A stretch of 64,000 nucleotides of DNA from Sulfitobacter undariae (lineage in GTDB: Bacteria > Pseudomonadota > Alphaproteobacteria > Rhodobacterales > Rhodobacteraceae). The stretch covers positions 88,020-152,019 of the forward strand of contig NZ_JACIEI010000007.1 in the NCBI RefSeq assembly GCF_014196805.1, written 5' to 3'. Below are positions 25,839 through 35,607 of the stretch, in pieces; positions within the stretch are counted from its first letter, which is position 1, and each line of letters begins with the position of its first letter. The position numbers and the translations under genes were made by a program. Under the pieces are notes generated by a model. The model saw only the letters and a program-made list of their open reading frames with translations. It was not told the origin of the DNA and ran no database searches.

Positions 25839-27170
25839 TTATTCTTCTTCCAGTGCTTCAACAGCCTTTTGCAGATCGTCTTTAGAGACTTCTTTCTCTG
25901 CAACAGTGGCTTGCTCAAACACATAGTCGACAACTTTGTCTTCAAAGATCGGCGCACGCATCTGCTGTTGCATCTGCTGGTTTTGCTGCACGAACTCAAA
26001 GAACTGACGTTCCTGACCCGGGTACTGGCGCGCTTGGTTCATGATCGCTTGGGTCATTTCTGCGTCAGTGACTTCCACTTCGGCTTTCTGTCCCAGTTCG
26101 GCCAACAACAGGCCCAAACGAACGCGACGTGCGGCCAGTTTCTTGTGCTCGTCTGTGGTTTCGATCTCGGGGTGATCGTGGCCTTCGACTTCTGGGTTAT
26201 CTTCATGCCACAGCTGGTGCGCAATCTGGCCTGCTTCTGCATCCAGCAAGGAAGGTGGCAGATCAAAGTCAACCAGACCGTCCAGCGCGTCGAGCAGACC
26301 GCGCTTCATGACAGCGCGGGACGCGCCAACATATTCGGCTTCCAGACGCTCACCAATCTGCACTTTCAGCGCAGCAAGGTCTTCGGCACCGAATTTCTTC
26401 GCCATCTCGTCGTTAATTTCAGCCGCTACAGGCTCTTTAACTTCTTTGATGGTGCAAGAGAAAACAGCCTCTTTGCCGGCAAGGTGCTCTGCCTGATATT
26501 CATCAGGGAAGTTCACTGTGACGTCTTTTTCTTCTTCGGCTTTCACGCCAACCAGCTGCTCTTCAAAACCGGGGATGAAAGAGTTGGAGCCGAGTACCAG
26601 CGGGTAATCTTCTGCCGCGCCACCTTCAAAGGCTTCGCCGTCAACTTTACCAACAAAGTCCAGAACGATTTGATCACCGTCTTTGGCTTTGGAGCCTTTT
26701 TTGCGCGCTTTGAAATCTTGAGCTGTTTCAGCCAAAGATGCCAGAGCTTCATCAATGGAAGCTTCGTCTGCTTTAACAACCATTTTCTCAAGAGAGATTT
26801 TGCTCAGGTCAACGTCTGGAATCGCTGGCAGCTTTTCGTAGGACATTTCGACTTCGACGTCGTCGCCCTCTTTCCAGTCATCGTTGGTCATTTTAACGTC
26901 AGGCTGCATCGCAGGACGGTCACCGGTCGACTCAAAATGGTCGTTCATCGCGCCATCAACGGCTTCTTGCATCGCTTCGCCCAGAACCTTTGGACCAAAC
27001 TGCTTTTTCAGCAGCGCCATTGGTACTTTACCTTTACGGAAACCCTTCATCTCGACTTCGGACTGGGCTTCTTTCAGCTTTTCATCAACTTTCACATCCA
27101 GCTCGGCTGCTGTGATGTTGATTGTATAGCCGCGTTTCAGACCTTCGTTAAGCGTCTCTTTGACCTGCAT
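25839..27170 (-). CDS. tig: Trigger factor, ribosome-associated chaperone/PPIase
   Basis: A 443-residue trigger factor. The N-terminal ribosome-binding domain contains the signature [17 protein letters not shown]. The central FKBP-type PPIase domain has [20 protein letters not shown], and the C-terminal helical chaperone arms end in an acidic tail. It helps nascent chains fold at the exit tunnel. Length is typical. Its strand is shadowed by a long open antisense frame that comes from codon bias only. Confidence 0.96.
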   Translation of the reverse strand: MQVKETLNEGLKRGYTINITAAELDVKVDEKLKEAQSEVEMKGFRKGKVPMALLKKQFGPKVLGEAMQEAVDGAMNDHFESTGDRPAMQPDVKMTNDDWKEGDDVEVEMSYEKLPAIPDVDLSKISLEKMVVKADEASIDEALASLAETAQDFKARKKGSKAKDGDQIVLDFVGKVDGEAFEGGAAEDYPLVLGSNSFIPGFEEQLVGVKAEEEKDVTVNFPDEYQAEHLAGKEAVFSCTIKEVKEPVAAEINDEMAKKFGAEDLAALKVQIGERLEAEYVGASRAVMKRGLLDALDGLVDFDLPPSLLDAEAGQIAHQLWHEDNPEVEGHDHPEIETTDEHKKLAARRVRLGLLLAELGQKAEVEVTDAEMTQAIMNQARQYPGQERQFFEFVQQNQQMQQQMRAPIFEDKVVDYVFEQATVAEKEVSKDDLQKAVEALEEE

Positions 27171-27420
27171 GTGTGCTCCATAGAGTTTGGCCGCGCATAA
27201 CGCGCGGGCAGAAAATTTGTGTTCTTCTATGGGTGCTGCGACCTACGTGCAAGCACCGTTTCAAAAGACCTAGCTTTGTAGACGCGCAGATAACATGTCG
27301 AAAATCCAATCAAGGCAACAGCCCTCAAATCGGAACATGTATTTGCGCAAACAAAACAGTATATTAGATATGTTAGAATTCCAAGCACAGCGCATCGCAA
27401 AATCCACCGCCTTAAAATGA

Positions 27421-27451
27421 AAAGCCCCGACACATCACGCGTCGGGGCTTT
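27421..27451 (-). terminator. Terminator downstream of BCCT transporter gene
   Basis: Perfect 11-bp stem AAAGCCCCGAC / GTCGGGGCTTT. It lies 23 nt after the transporter stop on the minus strand. The hairpin is symmetric enough to work in both directions, but only weak T-tracts flank it. Confidence 0.75.
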
Positions 27452-27473
27452 CCTTATTCAATTCGTTAGAACC

Positions 27474-29120
27474 TTACTTCAGTTTGGCCCGCTCACTTTG
27501 CAATCCGCGGAAAATGCACCAGCACATCAGCAAAAGCACCACAGTGAACAACAACCCTGTCGAAATCACCATGGATTGTAGCGCTGCAAGGCCACCACCG
27601 ATCAGCAATGCAATCGCCACTGCACCTTCAAACAGACACCAGAACACACGCTGCGGCATTGGCGCGTCAACCTTACCGCCCGCCGTAATCGTATCAATCA
27701 CCAGCGATCCAGAATCAGACGATGTCACAAAGAACACAATGACAAGAACAATCCCGATAAACGAGGTGATCGAGGCCAGCGGAAGCTCTCCCAACATTTT
27801 GAACAGTTGAAGCGGCAGCCCCGCTTCTTGTGCGCCTGTATATCCGTCAGCCAATACCTGATGAATTGCAGTGCCACCAAAGATGGACATCCACATCACA
27901 CAGACCATGCTGGGGATCAGCAAGACACAGATCATGAATTCACGAACCGTACGGCCCCGCGATACACGTGCGATGAACATCCCCACAAAAGGCGACCAGC
28001 TGATCCACCACGCCCAATAGAAGGCTGTCCAACCCTGAGAAAAGTTCACATCCTCACGGCCAAACGGATTAGCAAGCGCTGGCAGATATTCAACATAAGC
28101 GACAAGGCTGTCCCAGAAGAAAGCGAACAAGAACGCCGTAGGCCCCACAACAAGGGTAAAGACCGCCAAAAGGCCAGCAAGACCCATGTTGATTTCGCTC
28201 AGGATCTTAACGCCGCCATCCAGGCCGCGAATAACCGAAACCAACGCAATCGCCGTGATGATTGAAATCAGGATGACTTCGGATGTCTTGTTTACCGGCA
28301 TTCCGAACAATTCATTCAGACCTGCATTGGCCTGCGTCGCACCCAAGCCCAGCGATGTCGCCAGACCAAACAGCGTTGCGAACACAGCGATGATGTCGAT
28401 CACATGCCCGGGCCAGCCCCAAACACGGTCCCCGAGGATCGGGTAGAACGCCGAGCGGATCGTCAGAGGCAAGCCTTTGTTATAGCTAAACAACGCCAAT
28501 GCCAAAGCAACAACAGCGTAAATCGCCCAAGGATGCAGCCCCCAGTGATAAATCGTAGCCGCCATGCCCAGTCGCACAGCCTCGGCCTCATTACCTGTCG
28601 CCGCCCCTAAGGGTGCCCAGTCACTGCGCAGGCCATTTTCACCCAAAGCAGTCTCGCCCAGCGAGGTCGAGAAATGCGTCAACGGTTCGGACACACCATA
28701 AAACATCAATCCGATGCCCATGCCCGCCGCGAACAACATCGCAAACCAACCCATATAAGAATAGTCAGGTGCCGCGTCTTCACCGCCCAATCGGACAGAG
28801 CCAAATGGAGATACAATCAACAATAGCGCAAAGACCACAACAATATCGGCAGCGCCGATCAAAAACCAATCAAAATTCTTTGTCGTAAAGTTGAACATCG
28901 CGGAAAACGCGGATGCCGCAGTTTCGGGTAAGGCCAGTGTGAAAAACACAAAAGCCACAACAGCAATACCCGAGATCGCAAAAACCGGGTTGTGAATATC
29001 AAAGCCGAAAGGGCCCACCGATCCGTCAACGTTATTCTGACCAATTTCATAGTCAGTATCGATGATCGCACTCACCCCTTCTGGCGCGGGAATGCCCTGA
29101 TTGGCATTGTCTTCAGTCAT
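27474..29120 (-). CDS. BCCT family transporter (betaine/choline/carnitine or DMSP type)
   Basis: A 548-residue secondary transporter with about 12 membrane helices. It has the BCCT blocks GMGIGLMFYGVSEPLTHF, IYHWGLHPWAIYAVVA and the Trp-rich FYWAWWISWSPFVGMFIARV. These proteins take up quaternary ammonium or sulphonium compounds with sodium or protons; in Roseobacters glycine betaine, choline and DMSP are usual. No neighbouring catabolic gene points to one substrate. The N-terminal tail is acidic and about 50 residues long. Confidence 0.92.
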   Translation of the reverse strand: MTEDNANQGIPAPEGVSAIIDTDYEIGQNNVDGSVGPFGFDIHNPVFAISGIAVVAFVFFTLALPETAASAFSAMFNFTTKNFDWFLIGAADIVVVFALLLIVSPFGSVRLGGEDAAPDYSYMGWFAMLFAAGMGIGLMFYGVSEPLTHFSTSLGETALGENGLRSDWAPLGAATGNEAEAVRLGMAATIYHWGLHPWAIYAVVALALALFSYNKGLPLTIRSAFYPILGDRVWGWPGHVIDIIAVFATLFGLATSLGLGATQANAGLNELFGMPVNKTSEVILISIITAIALVSVIRGLDGGVKILSEINMGLAGLLAVFTLVVGPTAFLFAFFWDSLVAYVEYLPALANPFGREDVNFSQGWTAFYWAWWISWSPFVGMFIARVSRGRTVREFMICVLLIPSMVCVMWMSIFGGTAIHQVLADGYTGAQEAGLPLQLFKMLGELPLASITSFIGIVLVIVFFVTSSDSGSLVIDTITAGGKVDAPMPQRVFWCLFEGAVAIALLIGGGLAALQSMVISTGLLFTVVLLLMCWCIFRGLQSERAKLK

Positions 29121-29518
29121 AGACTGTCCTCCTGCTTTACTTGTTTAAGTTGAACAAATTAACTAACAGTTGTAACTCAAGAATGAAACCAATCAACATT
29201 TTGCTATATTTTGGTTTAATTTCTCGTCCGCTCAGGCAGGCCTTTGGCCAATGCGCCTTGAAACGGACCCACGCCTAGCAGCAGCCTCAATAGGCACCAA
29301 AATATTGGTCAGTGTGGTTACGGCGTTGAACCGGAAAGAAATTACATCATGACGTGTCGACAGCAGCGATTGGCAGATGAGTGGTTTCCCCTCAATCGCC
29401 CTATCCCAAAGCTGATTGGATGTAAGTGAGACGTTAATTTACATACTGCACCGAAAGCATGCCGATAAACGCAGGGCGCCGCTATGCGGTTTTCTAGGGA
29501 TCTGAATTTAGTCAAGAC
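29121..29518. other. Intergenic region upstream of BCCT gene
   Basis: About 400 bp with no convincing gene on either strand. It holds the transporter promoter, and towards its right end the sequence in front of a plus-strand terminator-like hairpin. Confidence 0.4.
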
Positions 29519-29546
29519 GCGGGCGCAACACAACGCCCGCATTTTT
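29519..29546 (+). terminator. Orphan plus-strand terminator
   Basis: Stem GCGGGCG / CGCCCGC (29519-29525, 29534-29540) followed by ATTTTT on the plus strand. No plus-strand gene lies upstream within the intergenic region. It may end a small RNA, or act as the 3' structure of the convergent gapR-like gene. Confidence 0.55.
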
Positions 29547-29576
29547 ATCATTAGATATTAAGAACTAAGAGTGCCC

Positions 29577-29867
29577 TCAAGACATTCCCAGAGCTTCTTT
29601 GTACATGTCCAGCACTGCTTCTTCTTCTGCGATGTCATCTGGCTCGCGCTTGCGAAGTGCGATCACCTTGCGGATAACTTTAGTATCGTAACCACGGGAT
29701 TTGGCTTCTGCCATGACTTCTTTTTGCTGCTCGGCCAAGTCTTTTTTCTCGGCATCAAGACGCTCGATCCGCTCGATGAACTGGCGCAGCTCGTTTGCGG
29801 TGACACGGTAGGTTGCATCCCCGATTGGATCCTCGGCGGGTGCGGGGTTTGTGCTGAAATCGCTCAT
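29577..29867 (-). CDS. gapR: GapR-type DUF2312 nucleoid-associated protein
   Basis: A 96-residue helical protein. After a disordered N-terminus it shows LRQFIERIERLDAEKKDLAE, then AEAKSRGYDTKVIRKVIALR and a C-terminal acidic helix, matching the DUF2312/GapR family. In Caulobacter GapR binds over-twisted AT-rich DNA ahead of moving polymerases and stimulates topoisomerases. Length is typical. Single gene with GGAGCAGCCC before its start. Confidence 0.9.
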   Translation of the reverse strand: MSDFSTNPAPAEDPIGDATYRVTANELRQFIERIERLDAEKKDLAEQQKEVMAEAKSRGYDTKVIRKVIALRKREPDDIAEEEAVLDMYKEALGMS

Positions 29868-29982
29868 GGGCTGCTCCTTGGTACTGCACTATCATTAGGG
29901 TGTGAGGCGCCTTGCTACCCTGCCCCCCCACTTGCTGCAAGGCACACTTGCCGTAGCCTTCGGATTATCCTATTCCTCGCCT

Positions 29983-30222
29983 ATGGAAATCACACACACC
30001 TCCCCGTTCGACGCCCTTATCTGGGCAGGTACTGCTATATCCCTTCTGGGTTTGCTGGGCCTTGTGTATTGCATCATTCGCGTCAGCCGCGCCAAACGCG
30101 CCCAATTGGACGACGAAGCCATGCGTGCCGAGCTTAAAAAAGTAATGCCGCTCAATCTTGGGGCTTTGTTTTTATCCGTCATCGGCTTGATGGTTGTTAT
30201 CATCGGGATATTTCTCGCCTGA
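29983..30222 (+). CDS. Small two-helix membrane protein
   Basis: A 79-residue protein starting MEITHTSPFDALIWAGTAIS. It has two membrane segments (ALIWAGTAISLLGLLGLVYC and LGALFLSVIGLMVVIIGIFL) around a basic cytoplasmic loop (RVSRAKRAQLDDEAMRAELK). Small proteins of this look are conserved in Rhodobacterales without known function. An upstream in-frame ATG at 29902 would add 27 residues. Confidence 0.7.
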   Translation: MEITHTSPFDALIWAGTAISLLGLLGLVYCIIRVSRAKRAQLDDEAMRAELKKVMPLNLGALFLSVIGLMVVIIGIFLA

Positions 30223-30348
30223 TCAGCTTTTCCTGTCACACTTGGCCCGATAGGCGGCCCCTATTTTGCCAACATACAGCACCAGTTAAGTGTCACGCCT
30301 GCCCGCCAAAATTCAGGGACAGGCCCCTTCGGAGTAAAATAAAACGCC

Positions 30349-30771
30349 ATGGATATCAGACAGATTACCCCCACCTATTACGTCGCCCCACAACTGTCGC
30401 CTGAATTGATGACGGCCTATAAAGAGGCGGGTATCACCCGCATCTTGTGTAACCGACCAGACGAAGAAGTGCCGCCAACACATGCTGCCGCTGCAATGCA
30501 ATCAGCAGCTGAAGCTGCCGGACTTGAGTTTGTTGCACAGCCCCTCACCCATGCGACACTGAACGAAGAGACTGTCGCGCGAAACCGGCAGATCGGCGCA
30601 GATCAGGACGGTGTGACACTTGCCTATTGCGCATCTGGTACACGGTCATGCATCGCTTGGGCACTGGGCCAAGCAGGTGAGCAATCTGCCGATGCAATTC
30701 TGGCAGCAGCACAGGCTGGCGGCTACAATTTAGACAACCTGCGCCCCTATCTGGAACAGCACGCCCCATAG
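30349..30771 (+). CDS. TIGR01244/DUF442 phosphatase-like (sulfur transferase) protein
   Basis: A 140-residue protein starting MDIRQITPTYYVAPQLSPEL. It carries the Cys-loop YCASGTRSCIAW of the DUF442 family, related to dual-specificity phosphatases and sometimes fused to beta-lactamase-fold sulfide/persulfide enzymes (Blh). Here it is a stand-alone domain. GGAGTAAAAT precedes the ATG. Substrate unknown. Confidence 0.87.
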   Translation: MDIRQITPTYYVAPQLSPELMTAYKEAGITRILCNRPDEEVPPTHAAAAMQSAAEAAGLEFVAQPLTHATLNEETVARNRQIGADQDGVTLAYCASGTRSCIAWALGQAGEQSADAILAAAQAGGYNLDNLRPYLEQHAP

Positions 30772-30781
30772 CATTTCCCTC

Positions 30782-30820
30782 AAGGGCATCTTGATCGCGC
30801 CGAAATATCAGGATGCCCTT
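30782..30820. other. Hairpin between convergent genes
   Basis: Nine-base arms AAGGGCATC and GATGCCCTT with a 21-nt loop. It lies between two convergent stop codons. It has no T-run, so it is a possible Rho-independent pause or simply a shared 3' structure. Confidence 0.4.
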
Positions 30821-30823
30821 ACA

Positions 30824-31978
30824 CTACCAAACCACCTGTTTTTGCTGCACTTCGCCTTCTTCAGCATCGTTTTCGCGATCCCATTCATCAACTGCGGTTT
30901 GCGTGCTGGTGTCCTCCTCTGGCAAATCCCCAAAAATATCGACATCCGCCAATGGCGAAACCTCAGGTTCGGCTGGCGACACTGCGGCCCTGTCTGCGGC
31001 GTATTTTTGATCATTCTGCTGCACCGTGACCTGAGGTAAGTCCAGATCCGCTCTATCCTCGACACGACGTTGTGCCAAAGAATGCTCACGCCGTTTTTGC
31101 GGCTCAACCTGTAGTGCGCGCATCCCATCGACCTGCCCCAATGTACCACGGCTCAGTATCTCTCCGTTTGCGTCAACGACCAACGCCTGCGTCATACTGG
31201 ACAGGTTTAGGTCAAGAACATCATCGGGTTTGAAGGCCGTGATCTGGCTTAATGGGAGTGTCAGCCGCGTCAACGCGACCGTCAGATCAGCGCGAACCGC
31301 AAGCACATTGTGAACCAGTTTTTTGCTTCCCAATGTTGCATTTGGCGTGCTTTCACCCTCCTCCTCGGGCTCCTCTGCCTTTTGCTGTTCCGCCAAGACC
31401 AGCACCAATTTTCCATTTCTCGCGCCAGCCGCCAAATCCAGCATCATTTCAATCACTTCATATTCGGGGGCATCCAACGCCAGCTGCGCTTGGCGTTGTT
31501 CCTGCGCCCAGACACCAAAGCGGTACCCTTCTAACAGTTCACGGTCTGCAACCTCTTCTGGCAGAAGGGCGGCGCGGCTCAACAGTGTTTCAATAAACGG
31601 CGCGCAAAGCGCGGCATCCGTGGCCGTATGCGCCCGTTGGTCTGCGGTGCCAGACACAGGCGTCACGCGCCCCATGGTTTGTTGTTGGATAAACCCAGCC
31701 ACCAAGGCAGAGTCGAACACTGCCGCAGCGACTTGCGTGCCCGCCCCGTCCATCAACAATATCAACCCCTCTGGGTCCAGATACTCTGGCAGGTCAGCCG
31801 CACTCACTGTTTTCCGAGTCACCCCCAATACGCCAAGCGCCAAATCCATCATGGATCCCGCCTGTTTTGAAGCGGTCAGCCGCAGGGCACGCCCCAGAGA
31901 CATCGCACGCGCAGCATGTGCGTCACGTTCCGTACGGGCTTTGCGCTGCACCAGTGATACCGTCTGTTCCGCGCTCAT
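30824..31978 (-). CDS. FliM/FliN C-terminal (SpoA) domain protein
   Basis: A 384-residue protein starting MSAEQTVSLVQRKARTERDA. The N-terminal two-thirds is FliM-like in layout. The C-terminal SpoA-type domain spans about residues 235-300 (RADLTVALTRLTLPLSQITA, then VLDLNLSSM and GTLGQVDGMRALQVE). An acidic low-complexity tail follows. SpoA domains build the flagellar switch and type III secretion C-ring, but no flagellar gene is nearby. The start is uncertain: the chosen ATG has GGAG unusually close, and an upstream start at 32035 is possible. Confidence 0.78.
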   Translation of the reverse strand: MSAEQTVSLVQRKARTERDAHAARAMSLGRALRLTASKQAGSMMDLALGVLGVTRKTVSAADLPEYLDPEGLILLMDGAGTQVAAAVFDSALVAGFIQQQTMGRVTPVSGTADQRAHTATDAALCAPFIETLLSRAALLPEEVADRELLEGYRFGVWAQEQRQAQLALDAPEYEVIEMMLDLAAGARNGKLVLVLAEQQKAEEPEEEGESTPNATLGSKKLVHNVLAVRADLTVALTRLTLPLSQITAFKPDDVLDLNLSSMTQALVVDANGEILSRGTLGQVDGMRALQVEPQKRREHSLAQRRVEDRADLDLPQVTVQQNDQKYAADRAAVSPAEPEVSPLADVDIFGDLPEEDTSTQTAVDEWDRENDAEEGEVQQKQVVW

Positions 31979-32088
31979 ATCTCCGATCACCCCTTTGCAA
32001 CAGCCATGCGGCGTCCGACAGCCGCCTGCGGGCACAGCATTTCGGACCTCATTGCTAAGGTGGTATAGCGCAATGGTTACCAGCCTGT

Positions 32089-34803
32089 TTAGACAGCAAA
32101 ATTTAATTTGGTTTCATCATCGAACTGAAGGTCTTTCAGGCGCACTTCAAACCTTGCCCCACCGCCATCAGGAACATAGCTGATCTGGCCTCCAAGCCGG
32201 GTGATGATTTCGCGGCAAATGGCAAGCCCAAGCCCCGCACCATCCGCGTCTCCATTACCAAGACGGGCAAATTTCTCAAACACCAGATTTTGCCCTTCAA
32301 CAGGAACACCGCTGCCATTGTCGCGAAAGGCGATGACCACATTTGCCTCCTCTCGCCATACCGTGATATCCAGCACGGGCACCAAAGCATCACAGTATTT
32401 TGCAGCATTGCTCACGATGTTAATAAACACCTGCGCCAGACGGTCACTGTCTGTATAGACCATCACCTCTTCCGCCGATGCCTTGCGCCTGATCTCAAGT
32501 TGCCGCGCCGAACTGGCCTGTGCGGTCGTGACTGCCTGTTCGATAACATCATATAAATTGACCCGCTGCGCGTTTAGCGATACCTGGCCATTCTCCAAAA
32601 CTGAAAGGTCCAACAGATCATCCAAGAGCCGTGTCAGACGGATGGTTTCGGAATGAATAATCGACGCATACCGCGTCTTTTCTGCTGGCGTTAACCCCTC
32701 CATGTCTCGCAAAATTTCTGAAAACGACCGGATCGACGTCATCGGGGTGCGCAGCTCATGACTGATCTGGCTCAAGAAGTTGTCTTTTTGCAAAGACAGT
32801 TGCATCAACTTTTCATTGGCATGGCCCAGTTCCTGCGCGGTCTCGGACAATTGGCGTGATTTTGTTTCAAGCTGGCTGGAATACTCAAGTATCTGCGCAG
32901 ATTCGTCCGCCACTGCCATCAAATCCTGAACCGAAATCACCTGCCCGCCGATAATCTGGCCAATCATCGCGTTCGCAGTTGCCGCCCCCACCGATGCCGC
33001 CAACTCCCGCTCTAACGCTTGTACAAATTCAGGCGTTGGCGCGGGCGGCTCAGCAACCAGACCTTGTTTCAAAGCTTGCGCCGCAAAAAACGCCTGCGCT
33101 TCATCCGCGCCCAGAATACGCTGGGACATGATCATCAAGTCTTCGGTCCGCCCCTGTGAGGCCGCCCAGCCGTGTGCAGGACCAGAGGAATGGTCAAAGA
33201 CATTCACAAACTGCGCGCCCTGAAGCCGCTCTAGCGGCGTGGGGAAGCTAAAGATCGACACCACAAAGAAGACCAGCGCGTTGATCGACAGGCTCCACCA
33301 GACCGCATGAACAGTCGGGTCCAATCCCGAAAGACCAAAGAGCGCCTGCGGACGCAGCCAAGCCATACCGAACAACCCGTTATCAAACACCGCAGCAGAG
33401 AGCGCCGCATCAGGACCAAAACTGGGCAGCAACATTGTGTACATCCAGATGATGAAACCAATGCTAAGCCCCGCAACTGCCCCTGTTCGTGTTGCGCCCC
33501 GCCAGAAAATCCCTCCCATCAGGGAGGGTAAAAACTGGGCCACTCCCCCAAAAGAGATCAACCCGATCGCAGCCAACGCACCAGAGCCGCCAGATGCGCG
33601 GTAATAGAAATACCCCAACGCAATGATCAACATGATCGACAACCGCCGCGCGCGAATAACAACGGTACGCACATCCCCCGACTGCTGCGCCCCAACATCG
33701 CTGAGCTTGAGCCACAAAGGCATAACAATATGGTTGGACATCATCGTGCTCAGCGCCAAAGTGGCGACAATCACCATCGACGTGGCCGATGAAAACCCGC
33801 CCAGAAACGCCAGCATCGCCAAACCGTTCTGGCCAAGGCTGAGCGGGACCGTCAGGACAAACAGATCAGGATTCGCCCCTTCTGGCATCAGTTCCAACCC
33901 GATCACTGCAATCGGCACGACAAACAGGCTCATCGCCATCAAATACAGCGGGAAAGCCCAGCTTGCGATTTGCAAATGCCGCTCGTCGTCGTTCTCAACC
34001 ACCATAACTTGAAACATCCGCGGCAGGCACAACAAGGCCGCCGCCGACAAGAACGTAATCGCAGTCCAGCGCCCGCCGCCTGTGTTCCAATCACTGATCG
34101 GCGAGGCGTCAATGCGGGCCAATATCTGCGGCACGCCCCCTGCAACCCCCCAAACTACAAAAGCCCCCACTGCCAAAAGCGCTACCAATTTGACAACCGC
34201 CTCTACGGCAACGGCAATAACCACGCCGTGGTGACGCTCATTAGCGTTGAGGTTTCTTGTGCCAAACAAAAGCGTAAAGATCGCCAAACCTGCGGCCACC
34301 CAAAAGGCCGCATTCTGGTTGAGTTCCTCACCCTGTGCCGCCCCCAAATCAGGGGTGGCAAAGATTGAAACCGACACAGTAACTGATTGCAATTGCAGTG
34401 CGATATAGGGCGTCACACCCACCACCGCCATGATTGTCACCATCACCGCCAGCAGGTTCGATTTACCATAGCGAGACGAGATCAAATCCGCGACCGATGT
34501 CACCCGTTGCGCCCGTCCGATCCGTACCAAGCGGCGCAATATCCACCACCAGCCGATCATCACCAAAGACGGGCCCAGATAGATCGTCACATACTCCAAG
34601 CCTGACCGCGCCGCATAGCCCACTGCCCCGTAAAACGTCCACGCCGTACAATAGATCGACAGTGACAGCGTGTAGACCAACGGCGAGCGTAAAAGCCAGC
34701 TTCCGCGCCCCCGCAGGGCTGCGCGCTCGGCCAGAAAGGCCACAACGAACAATCCAGCCACATAGACAAGGCAGACAACGATGAGATGATTGAGGCTTAC
34801 CAT
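32089..34803 (-). CDS. Sensor histidine kinase with sodium:solute symporter-like domain
   Basis: A 904-residue CbrA-like kinase. Residues 1 to about 500 hold roughly 13 membrane helices of the SSS transporter fold (AWTFYGAVGYAARSGLEYVT). A linker with predicted coiled coil follows. The HisKA domain has phospho-acceptor His682 in FLSQISHELRTPMTSIRSFS. The ATPase domain has RDNGSGVPVEGQ and GLGLAICREIITRLGG. It probably couples solute sensing or transport to signalling. Its start overlaps the stop of the small membrane gene (TGATG), and a lone receiver gene lies further upstream, so the three form one operon. Confidence 0.93.
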   Translation of the reverse strand: MVSLNHLIVVCLVYVAGLFVVAFLAERAALRGRGSWLLRSPLVYTLSLSIYCTAWTFYGAVGYAARSGLEYVTIYLGPSLVMIGWWWILRRLVRIGRAQRVTSVADLISSRYGKSNLLAVMVTIMAVVGVTPYIALQLQSVTVSVSIFATPDLGAAQGEELNQNAAFWVAAGLAIFTLLFGTRNLNANERHHGVVIAVAVEAVVKLVALLAVGAFVVWGVAGGVPQILARIDASPISDWNTGGGRWTAITFLSAAALLCLPRMFQVMVVENDDERHLQIASWAFPLYLMAMSLFVVPIAVIGLELMPEGANPDLFVLTVPLSLGQNGLAMLAFLGGFSSATSMVIVATLALSTMMSNHIVMPLWLKLSDVGAQQSGDVRTVVIRARRLSIMLIIALGYFYYRASGGSGALAAIGLISFGGVAQFLPSLMGGIFWRGATRTGAVAGLSIGFIIWMYTMLLPSFGPDAALSAAVFDNGLFGMAWLRPQALFGLSGLDPTVHAVWWSLSINALVFFVVSIFSFPTPLERLQGAQFVNVFDHSSGPAHGWAASQGRTEDLMIMSQRILGADEAQAFFAAQALKQGLVAEPPAPTPEFVQALERELAASVGAATANAMIGQIIGGQVISVQDLMAVADESAQILEYSSQLETKSRQLSETAQELGHANEKLMQLSLQKDNFLSQISHELRTPMTSIRSFSEILRDMEGLTPAEKTRYASIIHSETIRLTRLLDDLLDLSVLENGQVSLNAQRVNLYDVIEQAVTTAQASSARQLEIRRKASAEEVMVYTDSDRLAQVFINIVSNAAKYCDALVPVLDITVWREEANVVIAFRDNGSGVPVEGQNLVFEKFARLGNGDADGAGLGLAICREIITRLGGQISYVPDGGGARFEVRLKDLQFDDETKLNFAV

Positions 34804-35084
34804 CAGGTATCAGACAGGCCCGTTCCGGTCTCTGTCCCCCCCTCCTTACGGTGCACACGCCGCCACAAGGCAAAGGAGGCCGTAATAGCCAAGGCCCAGA
34901 TCACAAAAACATACCAAAGCGCAGTCGACAGCGGCGTGACCGCGGCCCCATCTGTGCCCGTTGGCCACATGGTAGGCACCAGCATCCACAGCACAGTACA
35001 TAGAAACGGCAACATTCGCACCGCATCCATGATCCGCCGCCGACGGTAGCTGCGCTTTTCCAGAAACAACCGTGCCTCTGCCAT
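34803..35084 (-). CDS. Small membrane protein linked to the sensor kinase
   Basis: A 93-residue protein with a basic N-terminus (FLEKRSYRRRRIMDAVR) and two membrane helices (LPFLCTVLWMLVPTMWP and ALWYVFVIWALAITASFALW). It is coupled by 1-nt overlaps (TGATG) to the receiver gene before it and the kinase after it, so the three are made together. It may act as an accessory subunit of the transporter-like sensor domain, as small partners do for some SSS carriers (inference). Confidence 0.75.
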   Translation of the reverse strand: MAEARLFLEKRSYRRRRIMDAVRMLPFLCTVLWMLVPTMWPTGTDGAAVTPLSTALWYVFVIWALAITASFALWRRVHRKEGGTETGTGLSDT

Positions 35085-35461
35085 CAGCTCACGCGGCCTG
35101 CGGTCAACTCACGTACCGCCGACATCATTTCTTCGTTGGCAAAGGGTTTGGTCATAAATCGGCTTACCCCTGCTTTCAGCGCCATCTCACGGTCCCGCGC
35201 CTGCCCCCGTGCTGTCAGCATCAACACAGGCATGCCCGCAAGGCTGGCATCGCTGCGCAGCTCGGCTAATATCTCAAATCCGGTTTTTCCGGGCAACATG
35301 ACGTCCAGTATCACCAAATCCGGCTTTGCAGCCCGAATGACACCCGCAGCATTGTGCCCATTGGCCAGCGTTTCAACCCGCCAGCCCTCACGGCCCAGTA
35401 AAAAGCGGATGGCCTCCGCGATGTTTGCTTCATCCTCCACCAACACGACATGTTTGGTCAT
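35084..35461 (-). CDS. Single-domain response regulator
   Basis: A 124-residue receiver domain without an output domain. It has acidic residues in VLVEDEANIAEA, phospho-acceptor Asp53 in LVILDVMLPGKTGFE and the conserved Lys in FMTKPFANEE. The start at 35461 (MTKHVVLVEDE) follows GGAGAC; a longer frame is unlikely. It is probably phosphorylated by the kinase two genes downstream and acts through protein contacts or a phosphorelay. Confidence 0.93.
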   Translation of the reverse strand: MTKHVVLVEDEANIAEAIRFLLGREGWRVETLANGHNAAGVIRAAKPDLVILDVMLPGKTGFEILAELRSDASLAGMPVLMLTARGQARDREMALKAGVSRFMTKPFANEEMMSAVRELTAGRVS

Positions 35462-35607
35462 GTAAGGTCTCCTCCCGATATCGACAGCGGCGGCTTGATC
35501 TAACGTCAATCTCGCCTCTATATTTCCACTGCACGTTGCACAGTTGCATTGCACAAGTCAAAATGATTGACAGTTGGCGTTCTCCTTCAAACCACTGCCA
35601 TCCGGCC

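Noticed and set aside
25869..27200. Open 443-codon frame on the plus strand opposite trigger factor
   Set aside because: It mirrors tig almost end to end and its composition (Phe/Leu/Gln/Val rich) follows from tig codon bias. It has no recognisable domain or ribosome-binding site.
27227..27433. 68-codon minus-strand frame with hydrophobic start
   Set aside because: It would start inside the terminator of the BCCT gene and lacks a ribosome-binding site.
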